NCBI RefSeq assembly: GCF_000485595.1
Contig: NW_014577642.1
Location: 45,740 to 99,869, forward strand
From: Priapulus caudatus
Taxonomy: Eukaryota > Priapulida > Priapulimorpha > Priapulimorphida > Priapulidae
DNA: 54,130 nt
Reading direction: 5' to 3'
The first letter of the stretch is position 1; each line of letters starts with the position of its first letter. The notes beneath the pieces were generated by a model, which worked only from the letters and a program-made list of their open reading frames with translations, was not told the DNA's origin and made no database searches. Shown here piece by piece: positions 34,201-39,531 of the stretch. The translations under genes and the position numbers were made by a program.

Positions 34201-36459
34201 GCGGGCGAGGATGTTCACATGTTTTTTAACGCGTCGCTTGTTTTCCAGCGTTCTTCGAGGAGCGGGCGATCCTGCTCGGGAGGCTGGGTCGACACGAGCA
34301 GGCTCTCGCTATCTACATCTACGTGATCTGTGACCTTGCCAAGGCAGAAGAGTAAGTGGTGCAGCAATGTAGTACGGCCCGTTCTCGCGGCAGTTCCTGG
34401 AGTATACCTTCTTTATTACATCTGCACTGTATCCATAATTTATACTGCACGAAATAAAACCAGTCGTAATGATCATTATTACATGGTAATGGTTGTCTAT
34501 CTAATCTCTTCATGATGATAGAGGAAATTGCTCAAACTTGACAGTCGTAGTGATGGATGATGTAAGAATACTTGTATATGCTTTTTTATTTTGTTTTCAG
34601 GTATTGTAGAAGAAATTATAGCAAGACAAAAGATAGCAGCAAAGATGTAAAGACATAATATCTTCGTTTACGTTTAGTTACTACCTCTAAGAGTACCTAA
34701 AGGCTATAAACTCTAGAATAGACCTTCCGATTCCTGTAATGGGGTGCAAGATTATATGATGCCAGTTAAAATCCTCATTACGGTTTCTTCCTCGCAGTCG
34801 GGCACATTTTCGCATTCGCACAGACAGCGCACAGTAACGGACTGCACTTACGTGTTCGCACGTCCTAACGGTCGATCGTTGGGTAGTAACGAGTGTTCTA
34901 CCCTTCTTCGCTGGTTGCAGGTGTTCCTGACGATGTTCAAGATCTTGGTCGTTCCTCCTGATCCGACGATGATTGGCGTGATGCTTCCGCAGCTTCCAAA
35001 TCCCGAGCCGCAGCCGGTGATGGCGCTCGAGCTTCTCCGTCTCCATGCCAACAAGATCGACACCATCAAGGTATTCTTTAACGATGTCGCGCCTGGAATC
35101 TTGCGTGTGCAAACACCATGTACCGTTAACCCCCCCTCCTTCGCCTCACCCCAGCCTGCAGTGGTCTTACCCTCACATTCTCACTTACACTCAAGGGTGG
35201 GGTCAGCTTCGTAAAGTGCACGAAATTTCCACTGAAGTCGTGTGGCTTTTTAAACAGGAATGATTGTGGTAGGGGCAATGTATTTGTACACTGTATACAC
35301 TGTTTGTTGCAGCCATGGCCGCAAAATGCCCCTGACTTTAGAGGCAGCGGATTTTTGTACGTTTGTTTGGGTTCTCGTAAATAACCTAACAAAAACTTAA
35401 TTTTCGGCAAAAAGACGAAGTCTATTGCCGTTGAGCATGTGGTAGGGTGCAGGGATAACTACACTTATATGCTTTGCATTCTTTTATCTGGCACTGCACT
35501 CACGTGCAGTTTATGTTTTCAATAGACAAAAATGAATGCTCAGCTTGCGAAACATCTCTGAGTTGTCTTGACAATTTCGTTCGCGCACTGCGTTTTTTGC
35601 ACTTGCAAGCGTTTCACGTCTTATCATCACAGGCGCTGCAGCTGCTGCCGTTGCCGACGCGCGTTTGCGACATCCATCAGTTCCTGGAGAAGGTTCTGCA
35701 GGAGAGGGCGTCGCACAAGCGGCGGGGCCAAATCCTCAGAAGTCTCCTCAGCGCAGAGCATCTACAGGTGAGAGTGAGGGAAGATTTTCACATCAGCGCT
35801 TCACCTTAATTTGTGCAGTGCACGGGTGTATCGACGGATAAGCTTAGCATTTCTTCATTCGATTTCTACAATCAGTTGTTTAATCGAAGTTTCTTGCACA
35901 CGTTTTTATATGAATTTCACCTCATTCTGGTAGTACATTCTCGCCATTGTATATGTGAATGGGCATCCGTGTGTTTTTGCATATGCGTGTGTGTGTATTG
36001 TATGTATGTGTTTATACTGTACATGTGTTATTTACTGTTCGTGTGACAGGTTCAGGAGCAGATTATATTTCACCAAGCTCACAAAATTGTGATCACAGAT
36101 GAAAATATATGTAGAGTATGCAAGAAGAAAATTGGTAACAGGTACGCAATTGCAGAAATTGTGAATTTGTGCGTGTTCCATGTATTCTTTGAGTTTTTGA
36201 AGAATTTTCTCAAGTGCCTGTAAATTAACTCTTAATTGATAACTGTCTATAAACATGAATTTAGTTTTAATGTTTACAAAAATTTTCCATCACGTTCTGT
36301 AAGAACGCGCGAATTAGTGTTATCCTGTCTGCACTGATGATTTATCATTAATGCTGTTGGCTTTGTTTTTGCTTTAGTGCCTTTGCCAGATATCCGAATG
36401 GTGTGCTGGTTCATTACTACTGCTGCAAGGATGTCAAGATCTGTCCAGTAGAATTGTGA
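4137..36459 (+). CDS. VPS39: VPS39 (Vam6/Vps39), HOPS complex subunit; 23 coding exons
   Basis: VPS39 is a cytosolic subunit of the HOPS tethering complex. It binds Rab7 on late endosomes and lysosomes and helps drive their SNARE-mediated fusion; it also contributes to organelle contact sites (family knowledge). The joined exons give 880 residues, against about 875-886 in human. The N-terminus starts MHDAYEAVAILEKLPLQIES, matching the human start. Domains in order: CNH beta-propeller about 15-285 (exons 1-9), Vps39_1 about 450-560 (exons 12-14), clathrin-type alpha-solenoid about 570-750, and the C-terminal Vps39_2 motif with C844, C847, H866 and C869/C870. All 23 exons have AG/GT borders and compatible phases, and the total is divisible by three. 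The span includes disordered and duplicated segments from about 10.6 to 30.1 kb, so the clean exons 9 and 10 lie upstream of the clean exons 5-8. I see no AATAAA before about 38.7 kb. Confidence 0.97.
4297..4440. repeat. Fold-back element with TTAGGG repeats in its loop
   Basis: The left arm at 4299-4325 (TAGAGAACATGG...AAACCA) is complementary, with a few mismatches, to 4413-4435. The loop holds an AT-rich stretch followed by several TTAGGG-type units at 4372-4400. It lies in VPS39 intron 1. Confidence 0.75.
4447..4955. repeat. Tandem pair of about 250 bp fold-back units with internal TTAGGG arrays
   Basis: Two direct copies begin about 268 bp apart, at 4447 and 4713. Each starts GTCTATGTCCCC(C)AGGGTA and ends with the inverted complement (4659-4686 and 4924-4954). 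Each carries TTAGGG-like repeats in its left half (4500-4540 and 4798-4832), followed by GGAGTAGGCGTAGG. The copies have diverged by substitutions and indels. Confidence 0.8.
5021..5052 (+). promoter_or_regulatory. Promoter-like cluster: NRF1-type palindrome and DR1-type hexamers
   Basis: TGCGCATGCGC at 5021-5031 matches the NRF1 consensus. AGGTCAAAGGTCG at 5040-5052 is a near-perfect DR1 nuclear-receptor element. Both lie just upstream of the THAP-like ATG at 5098, so they may be the relic promoter of that fragment. Motif matches only. Confidence 0.35.
5098..5157 (+). pseudogene. THAP zinc-finger fragment, truncated
   Basis: From the ATG at 5098 the frame reads MALTCSVKGCSNGSYWLKK before a stop. 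C-x-V-x-G-C-x-N-G-x-Y-x-L-x-K is the typical start of one THAP-domain family, a C2CH DNA-binding finger found in transposases and host genes. The downstream CH ligands and the AVPTIF box are not found in frame, and no donor site precedes the stop. I call it a broken copy lying in VPS39 intron 1. Confidence 0.55.
5505..6154 (+). mobile_element. hAT-like transposon remnant, 650 bp, 6 bp target duplication
   Basis: The ends are complementary: CAGGGTCTCCAACC at the left and its inverse at the right. They are flanked by the direct repeat TATAAG (5499-5504 and 6155-6160). Inside is a degraded transposase N-terminus (listed separately) and a G-rich/C-rich segment at about 5999-6040. A 6 bp duplication differs from the classical 8 bp of hAT elements, but CAGGG termini and the transposase finger both point to hAT. 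It lies in intron 1. Confidence 0.8.
5857..5985 (+). pseudogene. Degraded hAT transposase N-terminal zinc finger
   Basis: The frame encodes about 43 residues resembling the N-terminal finger of hAT transposases: KFRNEY...W, then YCMVCKTDFQVGHGGRRDCQ. The C-x2-C followed by a GHGG..D box is characteristic of that family. The closing histidine is lost and the catalytic RNase H core is absent. Confidence 0.6.
6763..6828 (+). CDS. VPS39: VPS39 coding exon 2
   Basis: Acceptor CTTTTAG and donor AAG|GTTAGT. It encodes the CNH segment LLVGTKQGHLLMY, nearly identical to the vertebrate propeller blade. Phase 1 in and phase 1 out. Confidence 0.95.
7189..7299 (+). CDS. VPS39: VPS39 coding exon 3
   Basis: Acceptor ATTCCAG and donor TCAG|GTCTGC. 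It encodes FEVRLLRSNKHFSKRPIIQ and continues to QILISLS, aligning with the human segment FEVTLEKSNKNFSKKIQQ. Phase 1 to phase 1. Confidence 0.93.
7505..7912. mobile_element. Non-autonomous hAT-like MITE with subterminal 20 bp repeats
   Basis: Termini CAGGGGTAGAAATTAAC and the inverse of CAGGGTGCGAAATTAAC, flanked by ATATCT (7499-7504 and 7913-7918). About four 20 bp units of GGGAGTCCGCAGCAAAATGA lie near the left end. Three units of AATCAGGGAGTCCAACAGTA lie near the right. No transposase. A related copy sits inverted at 9395-9778. Confidence 0.85.
8021..8110. mobile_element. Solo end of a related hAT-like element
   Basis: Begins CAGGGGTAGAAATTAG, the same terminal motif as the element at 7505, then diverges into a GCCCAGGGCCTGTAGG segment. 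I could not find a matching right end. Confidence 0.5.
8484..8550. repeat. (CACCT)n and CA-rich simple repeat
   Basis: Four CTCAC/CACCT units run into CACACGCACACACACCC and further CTCACCTCA. It lies in VPS39 intron 3. Confidence 0.85.
9395..9778. mobile_element. Second copy of the 7505-type MITE, inverted
   Basis: The right end, read in reverse, gives CAAGGGTAGAAATTAACTTT, matching the left end of the 7505 element. The direct repeat CAATG flanks it (9390-9394 and 9779-9783). It shares the GGGAGTCCGCAG subterminal motif but has fewer units. A local duplication of AATGTCCAAAGATCATT lies at 9546-9600. Confidence 0.8.
10037..10250. repeat. GC-rich fold-back repeat
   Basis: ACGGGCCCGTCGGGCCTGC at the left pairs with CGGGCCCGCGGGCCCGT at the right. 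The inner arms pair through CTAGTACTATA and TATAGTACTAG. It ends TTCGAACCCTG, a hAT-like terminus, but no clear target duplication is seen. It shares CTGTACGCGGGCTATAGTAC with the hairpin at 3.1 kb. Confidence 0.65.
10392..10486 (+). CDS. VPS39: VPS39 coding exon 4
   Basis: Acceptor TACCGCAG and donor ACAG|GTAAAG. It encodes AVISVHDLTVFNLITTINK...GASVFTLDVQ, matching the human YVHDLLTFQQITTVSKAKGASLF region. It is the last exon before the disordered part of the gene. Confidence 0.94.
10682..11565. mobile_element. hAT-like element, 884 bp, present in only some copies of intron 4
   Basis: Termini CAGTGCTCGAAATAAG and, inverted, CAGTGCTCAAAATAAG (15 of 16 match), flanked by ATGAA (10677-10681 and 11566-11570). 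Subterminal GTTGTCCGGTTGTCC/GGACAACC repeats occur at both ends. The equivalent position near 18628 is an uninterrupted empty site. The interior holds pieces of other elements: a GGGGGAGAACCCCCATACCCC segment near 11138, GATCCGCCAC at about 11197, and GGCTACACCACTG at about 11399-11411. Confidence 0.85.
12123..12233 (+). pseudogene. Error-bearing duplicate of VPS39 exon 5
   Basis: Same flanks and length as the clean exon at 19182, but with compensating single-base losses and gains that break the frame after the ARG-rich segment. Listed as a duplicate produced by assembly rather than as a functional exon. Confidence 0.8.
12617..12691 (+). pseudogene. Partial duplicate of VPS39 exon 6, cut by a gap
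   Basis: Matches the clean exon at 19670, with inserted bases, and stops at the run of N. Confidence 0.8.
12692..12716. other. Assembly gap (25 N)
   Basis: Unknown bases. The sequence to the right resumes inside the right end of the hAT-like element described at 10682-11565, so the gap joins exon 6 to a second copy of intron 4. Confidence 1.
13348..13460 (+). pseudogene. Duplicate of VPS39 exon 5, frame broken
   Basis: Two bases longer than the clean exon because of small insertions; the splice sites are kept. Confidence 0.8.
13846..13940 (+). pseudogene. Duplicate of VPS39 exon 6, frame broken
   Basis: Aligns throughout with 19670-19762 but carries scattered indels (for example TTTTTAAAACC for TTTTAAAACC). 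Confidence 0.8.
14224..14400 (+). pseudogene. Duplicate of VPS39 exon 7, frame broken
   Basis: Aligns with 20037-20214; several single-base differences interrupt the reading frame. Confidence 0.8.
14617..14752 (+). pseudogene. Duplicate of VPS39 exon 8, frame broken
   Basis: Nine bases longer than the clean copy at 20403-20529, through inserted single bases. Confidence 0.8.
15095..15340. repeat. Dispersed GTCCG-rich repeat, intron 8 copy
   Basis: Contains GTCAGATGCAGCTTGTAGAG followed by GTCCGTTCGTCCGTGCATC and GTCAACAG. The same module occurs at 20876-21075 (its assembly duplicate) and, independently, at 43640-43712. Confidence 0.75.
15350..15757. mobile_element. Error-bearing duplicate of the TAGGGGTGTAAC hAT MITE
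   Basis: Same internal GGTTCGG/CCGAACC arms as the clean copy at 21122-21502, with many indels, so the termini are blurred. Confidence 0.75.
15760..16658 (+). repeat. 57-59 bp minisatellite made of the exon 9 splice acceptor
   Basis: About 16 units. In the clean part, units begin at 16362, 16419, 16476, 16535, 16594 and 16651. Each contains CTCTGCAG, then TAACAGCATCTACGTG, then TATTGCTAATGTAGTG and a TG-rich spacer. The first two blocks are identical to the real exon 9 acceptor and the first 16 bases of exon 9; the last unit runs straight into the exon. The first ten or so units contain scattered single-base errors. Confidence 0.95.
16659..16776 (+). CDS. VPS39: VPS39 coding exon 9 (clean copy, out of order)
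   Basis: Acceptor CTCTGCAG and donor CTCGTG|GTGCGT, completing a split alanine codon with exon 8. It encodes NSIYVASTSHVWWLVPVPV and then KQLVQQKQFELALQLV, matching human SNHFVWRLIPVPMATQIQQL. It lies at the end of a minisatellite made of its own acceptor. The clean copies of exons 5-8 are downstream of it, which reflects the local disorder. Confidence 0.93.
17405..17480. repeat. Short tandem repeat of a 16-17 bp unit in intron 9
   Basis: Four to five units of TTGTCGAGTGAATAGA with small variations. The same run is found at about 22588-22663 and 26185-26260, in the duplicated introns. Confidence 0.75.
17888..18017 (+). CDS. VPS39: VPS39 coding exon 10 (clean copy)
   Basis: Acceptor ATTGCAG and donor ACGG|GTATGT. 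It encodes an acidic helix (LSDEVEEEKKERIHQIQ) and FAFNLFYQHRFKESMDLF, the start of the solenoid. Phase 0 to phase 1. A GTGGTG-rich simple repeat follows the donor at 18035-18095. Confidence 0.94.
18464..18549 (+). pseudogene. 5' part of VPS39 exon 11, cut at a false junction
   Basis: Identical to the first 86 bases of the clean exon 11, up to CTTCCTGAA, where the sequence switches to intron 4 (ATCGATGAGTACTGG). The break falls inside an exon with no splice site, which marks a misjoin or a rearrangement breakpoint. Confidence 0.85.
19182..19292 (+). CDS. VPS39: VPS39 coding exon 5 (clean copy)
   Basis: Acceptor TATGCAG and donor TGCAG|GTAAAA, phase 0 to 0, 37 codons. It encodes LRMCVAVRRKLQLFYWKNRN followed by FHELQ, close to the human LRMCVAVKKKLQLYFWK. 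Confidence 0.95.
19670..19762 (+). CDS. VPS39: VPS39 coding exon 6 (clean copy)
   Basis: Acceptor TCATTTCAG and donor CAAG|GTAGGT, phase 0 to 0, 31 codons. It encodes VPDVAKCMVWCGDSLCVGFK, matching human VPDVPKSMAWCENSICVGFK. Confidence 0.95.
20037..20214 (+). CDS. VPS39: VPS39 coding exon 7 (clean copy)
   Basis: Acceptor TCCATAG and donor CTAG|GTACCT, phase 0 to 1. It encodes LKDLFPMGKNEPRVTKLEDK through DDMTIFLDWEGNATQKFAL, matching human IKELFPTGKQLEPLVAPL and the rest of that blade. Confidence 0.95.
20403..20529 (+). CDS. VPS39: VPS39 coding exon 8 (clean copy)
   Basis: Acceptor GATTTCAG and donor AGGC|GTGAGT, phase 1 to 2. It encodes PYLVGVLPRYVEIRTVESRS then LIQSIELSKPRYVTT, matching human YIIAVLPRYVEIRTFEPRLL. 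Confidence 0.95.
20876..21075. repeat. Dispersed GTCCG-rich repeat, clean intron 8 copy
   Basis: AGCTCAGCTGACGAAGTCAG, then GATGCAGCTTGTAGAG and repeated CGTCCGT blocks, ending near GGGTCAAAGGTCAAG. Probably a fragment of a transposable element, since a separate copy sits inside the hAT element at 42.9 kb. Confidence 0.7.
21062..21074 (+). promoter_or_regulatory. DR1-type nuclear receptor motif
   Basis: GGGTCAAAGGTCA fits the DR1 consensus bound by HNF4/RXR-class receptors. The same motif is at 15299-15311 in the duplicate copy. It is intronic and inside a dispersed repeat, so function is unproven. Confidence 0.3.
21122..21502. mobile_element. 381 bp hAT MITE inserted inside a minisatellite unit
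   Basis: Termini TAGGAGTGTAAC and, inverted, TAGGGGTGTAAC; 8 bp target duplication GTAGTAAC at 21114-21121 and 21503-21510. GGTTCGGTTCGGTTTTCGG at the left pairs with CCGAAAACCGAACCGAAC at the right. No coding capacity. The target site is the acceptor/exon boundary (CTGTAGTAACAGC) of one minisatellite unit. Confidence 0.9.
21503..21744 (+). repeat. Exon 9 acceptor minisatellite, short copy (about 5 units)
   Basis: Same unit as at 15760-16658, but only about five units between the MITE and the exon 9 duplicate. One more unit lies left of the MITE at 21083-21121. Confidence 0.9.
21745..21861 (+). pseudogene. Duplicate of VPS39 exon 9, frame broken
   Basis: Carries an extra G after ACGTG and lost bases in the PVPV region compared with 16659-16776. 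Confidence 0.8.
23065..23195 (+). pseudogene. Duplicate of VPS39 exon 10, frame broken
   Basis: Starts GGAGTGTCTGATTGAGG where the clean copy has GAGCTGTCTGATGAGG; the indels shift the frame. Confidence 0.8.
23577..24095. mobile_element. 519 bp hAT-like insertion in one copy of intron 10
   Basis: Termini CAGGGTTTTCATTA and, inverted, CAGTGTTCTCATTAGG. The right flank TACTAG and left flank TATAG look like one TACTAG duplication with a lost base. The other two copies of this intron (near 18430 and 27200) read TTTTTACTAGTCTTG without interruption, so the empty site is known. A GGTGGGTTTGGCGTACCCCC segment lies inside. Confidence 0.8.
24121..24130. other. Assembly gap (10 N)
   Basis: Joins intron 10 sequence to the right half of another copy of the TAGGGGTGTAAC MITE, which belongs to intron 8. 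Confidence 1.
24131..24238. mobile_element. Right end of the TAGGGGTGTAAC MITE, third copy
   Basis: Matches about 21394-21502 and ends GTTACACCCCTA followed by GTAGTAAC, so the insertion site is the same. Confidence 0.85.
24240..25355 (+). repeat. Exon 9 acceptor minisatellite, long copy (about 19-20 units)
   Basis: Same unit as at 15760-16658, with frequent single-base insertions. One unit has a (T)10 insertion before its acceptor (24359-24370). Confidence 0.9.
25356..25474 (+). pseudogene. Third copy of VPS39 exon 9, frame broken
   Basis: An extra G after ACGTG and other indels destroy the frame seen at 16659-16776. Confidence 0.8.
26665..26806 (+). pseudogene. Third copy of VPS39 exon 10, frame broken
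   Basis: Twelve bases longer than the clean exon through scattered insertions; splice sites remain recognisable. Confidence 0.8.
27237..27390 (+). pseudogene. Duplicate of VPS39 exon 11, frame broken
   Basis: Aligns along its length with 29918-30060 and has about eleven extra bases. The donor-side CACACAG repeats follow it as in the clean copy. Confidence 0.8.
27795..27946 (+). pseudogene. Duplicate of VPS39 exon 12, frame broken
   Basis: Aligns with 30485-30625; insertions such as CATAAAGAGGGCG for CATAGAGGGCG shift the frame. Confidence 0.8.
28028..29135. mobile_element. About 1.1 kb insertion in one copy of intron 12, probably hAT-like
   Basis: The clean intron 12 (30626-31139) lacks this block. 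Its right end, inverted, reads CAGGGATGGGAATGACAA and the left end reads AGGATGGAATC. Flanks CTAACTAGCTA and CTAACTA suggest a 7-8 bp target duplication blurred by errors. C-rich runs at 29041-29077 lie near the right end. No transposase motif was found. Confidence 0.65.
29617..29775 (+). pseudogene. Duplicate of VPS39 exon 13, frame broken
   Basis: Aligns with 31140-31281 with many insertions. It is followed by intron 13 sequence up to about 29906, where the sequence jumps back to the acceptor of exon 11. Confidence 0.8.
29918..30060 (+). CDS. VPS39: VPS39 coding exon 11 (complete clean copy)
   Basis: Acceptor TTTGCAG and donor CACACAG|GTGTGT, phase 1 to 0. It encodes DPSHVIGLFPGLLPPDFRSQ and LEYPEKLPELAGADLENGF, matching human DPTHVMGLYPDLLPTDYRKQ. 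From here to the stop codon the exons are collinear and free of frame breaks. Confidence 0.95.
30051..30240 (+). repeat. Degenerate tandem copies of the exon 11 donor
   Basis: The exon end and donor CACACAG|GTGTG recur at 30081 and 30115, with weaker copies near 30131, 30157 and 30197 (for example TGCACTGGTGTGATAGTAG). Spacing is about 27-34 bp. Each copy retains a possible GT donor. Confidence 0.7.
30485..30625 (+). CDS. VPS39: VPS39 coding exon 12
   Basis: Donor TACAG|GTAAAC, phase 0 to 0, 47 codons. It encodes ...KLSQRQQLQIIDTTLLKCYL, matching human KLLQIIDTTLLKCYLHTN, the start of the Vps39_1 domain. Confidence 0.94.
31140..31281 (+). CDS. VPS39: VPS39 coding exon 13
   Basis: Acceptor ATTGCAG and donor ACGAG|GTGAGA, phase 0 to 1. 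It encodes ALIAPLLRLRDNHCHLDESE and KFSELIILYQRKNLHKR, matching human ALVAPLLRLENNHCHIEESE. Confidence 0.95.
31807..31967 (+). CDS. VPS39: VPS39 coding exon 14
   Basis: Acceptor TACGCAG and donor TTAAG|GTAATG, phase 1 to 0. It encodes LKGHERTVQYLQHLG, nearly invariant in the family, and FEFSSWVLKAHPEDGLK. Confidence 0.96.
32659..32757 (+). CDS. VPS39: VPS39 coding exon 15
   Basis: Acceptor TGTGCAG and donor ACCTG|GTAAGC, phase 0 to 0, 33 codons. It encodes IFTDDLPEVELLPRDKILQY and LVIPYL, matching human IFTEDLPEVESLPRDRVLGF. Confidence 0.96.
33149..33266 (+). CDS. VPS39: VPS39 coding exon 16
   Basis: Acceptor TTGGCAG and donor GAGG|GTATGA, phase 0 to 1. It encodes EHVVLEWDDTSPHYHNSLVN and then the helix of the clathrin-type repeat ending DSLPE. 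Confidence 0.93.
33267..33450. repeat. TG/CG-rich alternating purine-pyrimidine tract after the exon 16 donor
   Basis: A long GT-rich stretch with GCGCGTACGTGTGCATGTGC repeats, starting a few bases into intron 16. Such alternation favours Z-DNA and can interfere with donor recognition; neither effect is shown here. Confidence 0.8.
33524..33650 (+). repeat. 42-43 bp tandem repeat of the exon 17 acceptor region
   Basis: Three units with CAGTGTTAAAGTTCCGCATC-type cores at 33538, 33581 and 33623. The first two end TCTTCACACAG and the third is the real acceptor TCTTCCGCAG. The last unit is the most diverged. Confidence 0.75.
33651..33779 (+). CDS. VPS39: VPS39 coding exon 17
   Basis: Acceptor TCCGCAG and donor GACG|GTAAGC, phase 1 to 1. 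It encodes EPGELGELRNKLVFFLESST and HFPFD, matching human EGELGEYRQKLLMFLEISSY. Confidence 0.95.
34249..34351 (+). CDS. VPS39: VPS39 coding exon 18
   Basis: Acceptor TTTCCAG and donor AAGA|GTAAGT, phase 1 to 2. It encodes FFEERAILLGRLGRHEQALA and IYIYVICDLAKAE, matching human LLEERALLLGRMGKHEQALF. Confidence 0.96.
34601..34646 (+). CDS. VPS39: VPS39 coding exon 19 (small)
   Basis: 46 bases. Acceptor GTTTTCAG and donor AAAGAT|GTAAAG, phase 2 to 0. It encodes YCRRNYSKTKDSSKD, matching human YCHKHYDRNKDGNKD. The length and phase fit exactly. Confidence 0.94.
34921..35070 (+). CDS. VPS39: VPS39 coding exon 20
   Basis: Acceptor GGTTGCAG and donor ATCAAG|GTATTC, phase 0 to 0, 50 codons. It encodes VFLTMFKILVVPP and ALELLRLHANKIDTIK, matching human LQVLELHHSKLDTTK. 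Confidence 0.94.
35633..35767 (+). CDS. VPS39: VPS39 coding exon 21
   Basis: Acceptor CATCACAG and donor CTACAG|GTGAGA, phase 0 to 0, 45 codons. It encodes ALQLLPLPTRVCDIHQFLEK and ILRSLLSAEHLQ, the Vps39_2 helices. Confidence 0.95.
36050..36141 (+). CDS. VPS39: VPS39 coding exon 22
   Basis: Acceptor TGTGACAG and donor AACAG|GTACGC, phase 0 to 2. It encodes the first Cys pair of the C-terminal metal-binding motif, CRVCKKKIGN (C844 and C847). Confidence 0.96.
36378..36459 (+). CDS. VPS39: VPS39 coding exon 23 with the stop codon
   Basis: Acceptor GCTTTAG, phase 2 in, TGA at 36457-36459. It encodes AFARYPNGVLVHYYCCKD, almost identical to human AFARYPNGVVVHYFCSKE, supplying H866 and C869/C870. 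The tail KICPVEL is divergent. Confidence 0.96.
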
Positions 36460-38350
36460 GGCTACGTTTAGTGTGCAAGCGCGTAAAACCACGTCGGGCA
36501 TTCACGCAACTCTATTCTGCTATACATAAATTAATAGACGAAGCTAGCTTTACCATTCCAAATCGTTAAGGTGGTAATACCTTACAATCTTTCAGTGTCT
36601 GCTATTAGTTTCAGTTCAAGTAATGTATTATTCATCTTACATATTAATTTTTGCACGTATATAATAGATTGCTCACGTTGTAAATAATTAACTATTACAC
36701 AAGCTCAGTCTGTAGCACTGGAAGCAAAACCTAATTAGTGTTACTTGTGGCATCTCTGTGACAGGCAGCATATGCAACAGCAGCTATAACAAAAACTTCA
36801 AATTCCTTTGACTTGTGCTTAATTTTTGTGGAGGATAATTGGGATATGGCAAATTCATTTTTTATAATGAGTAGTGAACAACACGAATTGGTATAGAGCA
36901 TAAATTCAAACCTGATGTAGATACTAATAGTGCTGAAAGCTACACTAATGTGTACTCTTAATTATAAGCAAAACTAATTAAGAATTCTGCTTGTAACTAT
37001 ACTCATAACTATTATACACAATAGAAATCACCTACGAAAACTTCACAGTTCAGCACAGTCACAATATGATTTCACAGTTTTGTGTTTCGTGTGGCTAAAT
37101 TTTTCATAGATGAAACATAATGACATAGTAAGCACAGATGTATTTAATCTCTGTTTATGCCTAAAATGAAAGGAATGTCCAGGCAATGATAATTTTATTT
37201 CGTTCAATAATTCATGTGATGTGCACACTTGATAGCTTAGTAGGTGAAAGTTACTCTACTAGCGTGCGCATTTTTGTATGTGAAATAATACATCATATCA
37301 GGATATGTAGATGGGAAACATAACATTTAGAGCTTCGAATTATTGAGGGGTAAACTGTAAATAGTTCTTGTTGCATATCTAGATTATGGTTATCAATGCG
37401 TTTGCGAGAGAGTGTGTTAATTGTCGCATTGATGCGTTCGCCCGCGTTCGTGTGATAATGACCGATTCGTGATAATACTAGATAATTGTCAAAGCGTGTC
37501 AGCTTCGCGGTAGGATATATGCTCTAACTGTCGCGTGCATTCACCCGCCTGCTCAATGCTTGTGTGTGTGCGTCTGCGCGCGCACGTGCGTGTGTGTATC
37601 AAAGATCGGTAGTAATAAGGGTAGTAACGGGAGTAATCGGGAGTATAAGCTGCAATTTTAGCAACGATTGTAAGCCTCTCAGAGGCAGGAAAGGTGCATT
37701 GTGTTGGCAGTAGCCTGCAGCTATCCGTGTCCTCCATTCATCCCCCTCATCGGGCGAAAGAGCCTCGACGCAGTGCGCAGCAGTGCCTCCGTGGAAAACA
37801 GTTTTGCGGGGAAGGACGCGCGTCGGTCTATACATGCAGATTTTTGTCAGCCGCCGCGAAAAGTGCGCGATTTTGATTGTACGTCCTGATAGATTATGTA
37901 AATACTGATATCTGAAAGCGACTCAGGTTTTTGCCGGGGGATGCTTTGGTGTGCACGCTCGCTGTCAGGGAGACTATAATGCGAAGTGTTCGTTATGCGA
38001 GAATTGAATAGGATGGATGCTAAAAATATGTGCAGTATCGCGCGGACAGCTTTTTATGAAGCCAGAGTTATTGACAGGAAATCGCGTGTATGGCCTTAGC
38101 TTGAGTGGTATCGCAAAACGGGGTGTTGTGCGGTTTGACCAGGAAGCTGTGTAATTGCAGGGAAGGGGTGTTGTAGAAGGACCTGTGTGTTGATGCGGTA
38201 AGGTGTATTGTTACGGGAGAGGTGTGTTGCGGGAGAGATGTTTTATTACAGGGAAGGTATGTTGTAGCAGGAGAGGTATGTTGTATCATATAGATATGTT
38301 GGTGCACGCGTTAGTGCACACGCAGACTGCACGCACGCGCGCAAATCTGA
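36460..38350 (+). other. VPS39 3' flank, presumed 3' UTR at its start
   Basis: AT-rich, with no second gene visible. I find no AATAAA here; the first one on this strand that I see is near 38750, so the polyadenylation site cannot be placed. Several AATAAT/TATAAT variants occur. Confidence 0.4.
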
Positions 38351-38359
38351 CCGCCCGTC

Positions 38360-38433
38360 TGCGTGCACACACACACATACACGCACGCACGCACGCACGC
38401 ACGCACGCGCGCACACACACACACACACACACA

Positions 38434-38480
<47 letters not shown>

Positions 38481-38490
38481 GCACGCACGC
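38360..38490. repeat. (CA)n with CGCA runs
   Basis: CACACACA blocks flanked by GCACGCACGCACG and a (CG)n run at 38466-38481. It is alternating purine-pyrimidine throughout. Open frames through it are artefacts. Confidence 0.95.
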
Positions 38491-39531
38491 ACATTATAAT
38501 TTTATTGAATGCTTACTAAACACTGATAGCGAGAGTTTGCATTTTAGAATGCTGCAAGCTGAAGCATGCCTTTTAGCATGGTTAAGAGCAGAAGCTTGCA
38601 TTTTAAAGTGCATTGTTCGGCACGTTTCCTTGGGCGATCAGCGTGTGAAATTCTCTGCGCGTTAGTGCAGTGAGTGATTTCCACGTGAACGCCCGAATAC
38701 GAACACGTATAAGAGTACAAAGCTTGCGTGTGCTGCCGTTTCTAATCAATAATAAATCGTGTACATAGCGGTCTAATGCAAATCAGGGAGGAAGCGGGAA
38801 AAAGCGGCCGGAAGTTTTGTTAGTATTAAAATACGTGTGCCGATATCATTAAGCATTCATGAGCATTGTGTGGAAATCTGCGATGTGCTTTAATTTGATA
38901 CTGTGTTTAGTGTACATGACAATGGCAATATTGTTTCGTTTGTATATACACTGTATAGCTATTTTTAATGATTATATATACGGCTTTTTTCATTTGTATA
39001 TAAAAGATTATCCACACATATCCTTCGTTATATTTATTTGAAATTAGGCGTTTAATAAATATATTATTATATTGCCAAACATTCGTTTATATCCCATTTA
39101 CTGCTATCATGTAATCAGATAGATTCAACTAAATTGTGGTAATGAAATATTCTCATTTGTGACATTTCGAGTTAATGTACTGTACATTTCTATCAGTACA
39201 GGTATCGTTGCTAAGTTTTCGACATTCTTCTACAGATATGACAAATTTACAGTCCTCGGATAGGTTTCTCAGTCTGTAACCCAATTAAATCAATAAATTG
39301 TCTTTCGTTTTATATACACACAGACCTTATTGTAATCAATACTTATACACATATATAGGTACCAATGTGGAATAATAGGAAAAATACGAAAAATACCTGT
39401 CTAGACAATCGGGGTATAAATTTTTAAACGAACACTACTTATAAGCTAAAACATCCCCCTACAATAGCAGTGTAACTAGAATTCATTGTGATCAATTGCA
39501 TAAATTATAAGCTACACTGAAACTGATTTAC

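Noticed and set aside
34436-34500. Hairpin TAATGATCATTA as a miRNA or regulatory stem
   Set aside because: Arms are only about 6-7 bases and expected by chance in AT-rich intron DNA.
38203-38499. Open frames rich in His-Thr or Val-Cys
   Set aside because: They are translations of (CA)n and (GT)n microsatellites; the same holds near 33.3, 46.0, 48.5 and 49.3 kb.
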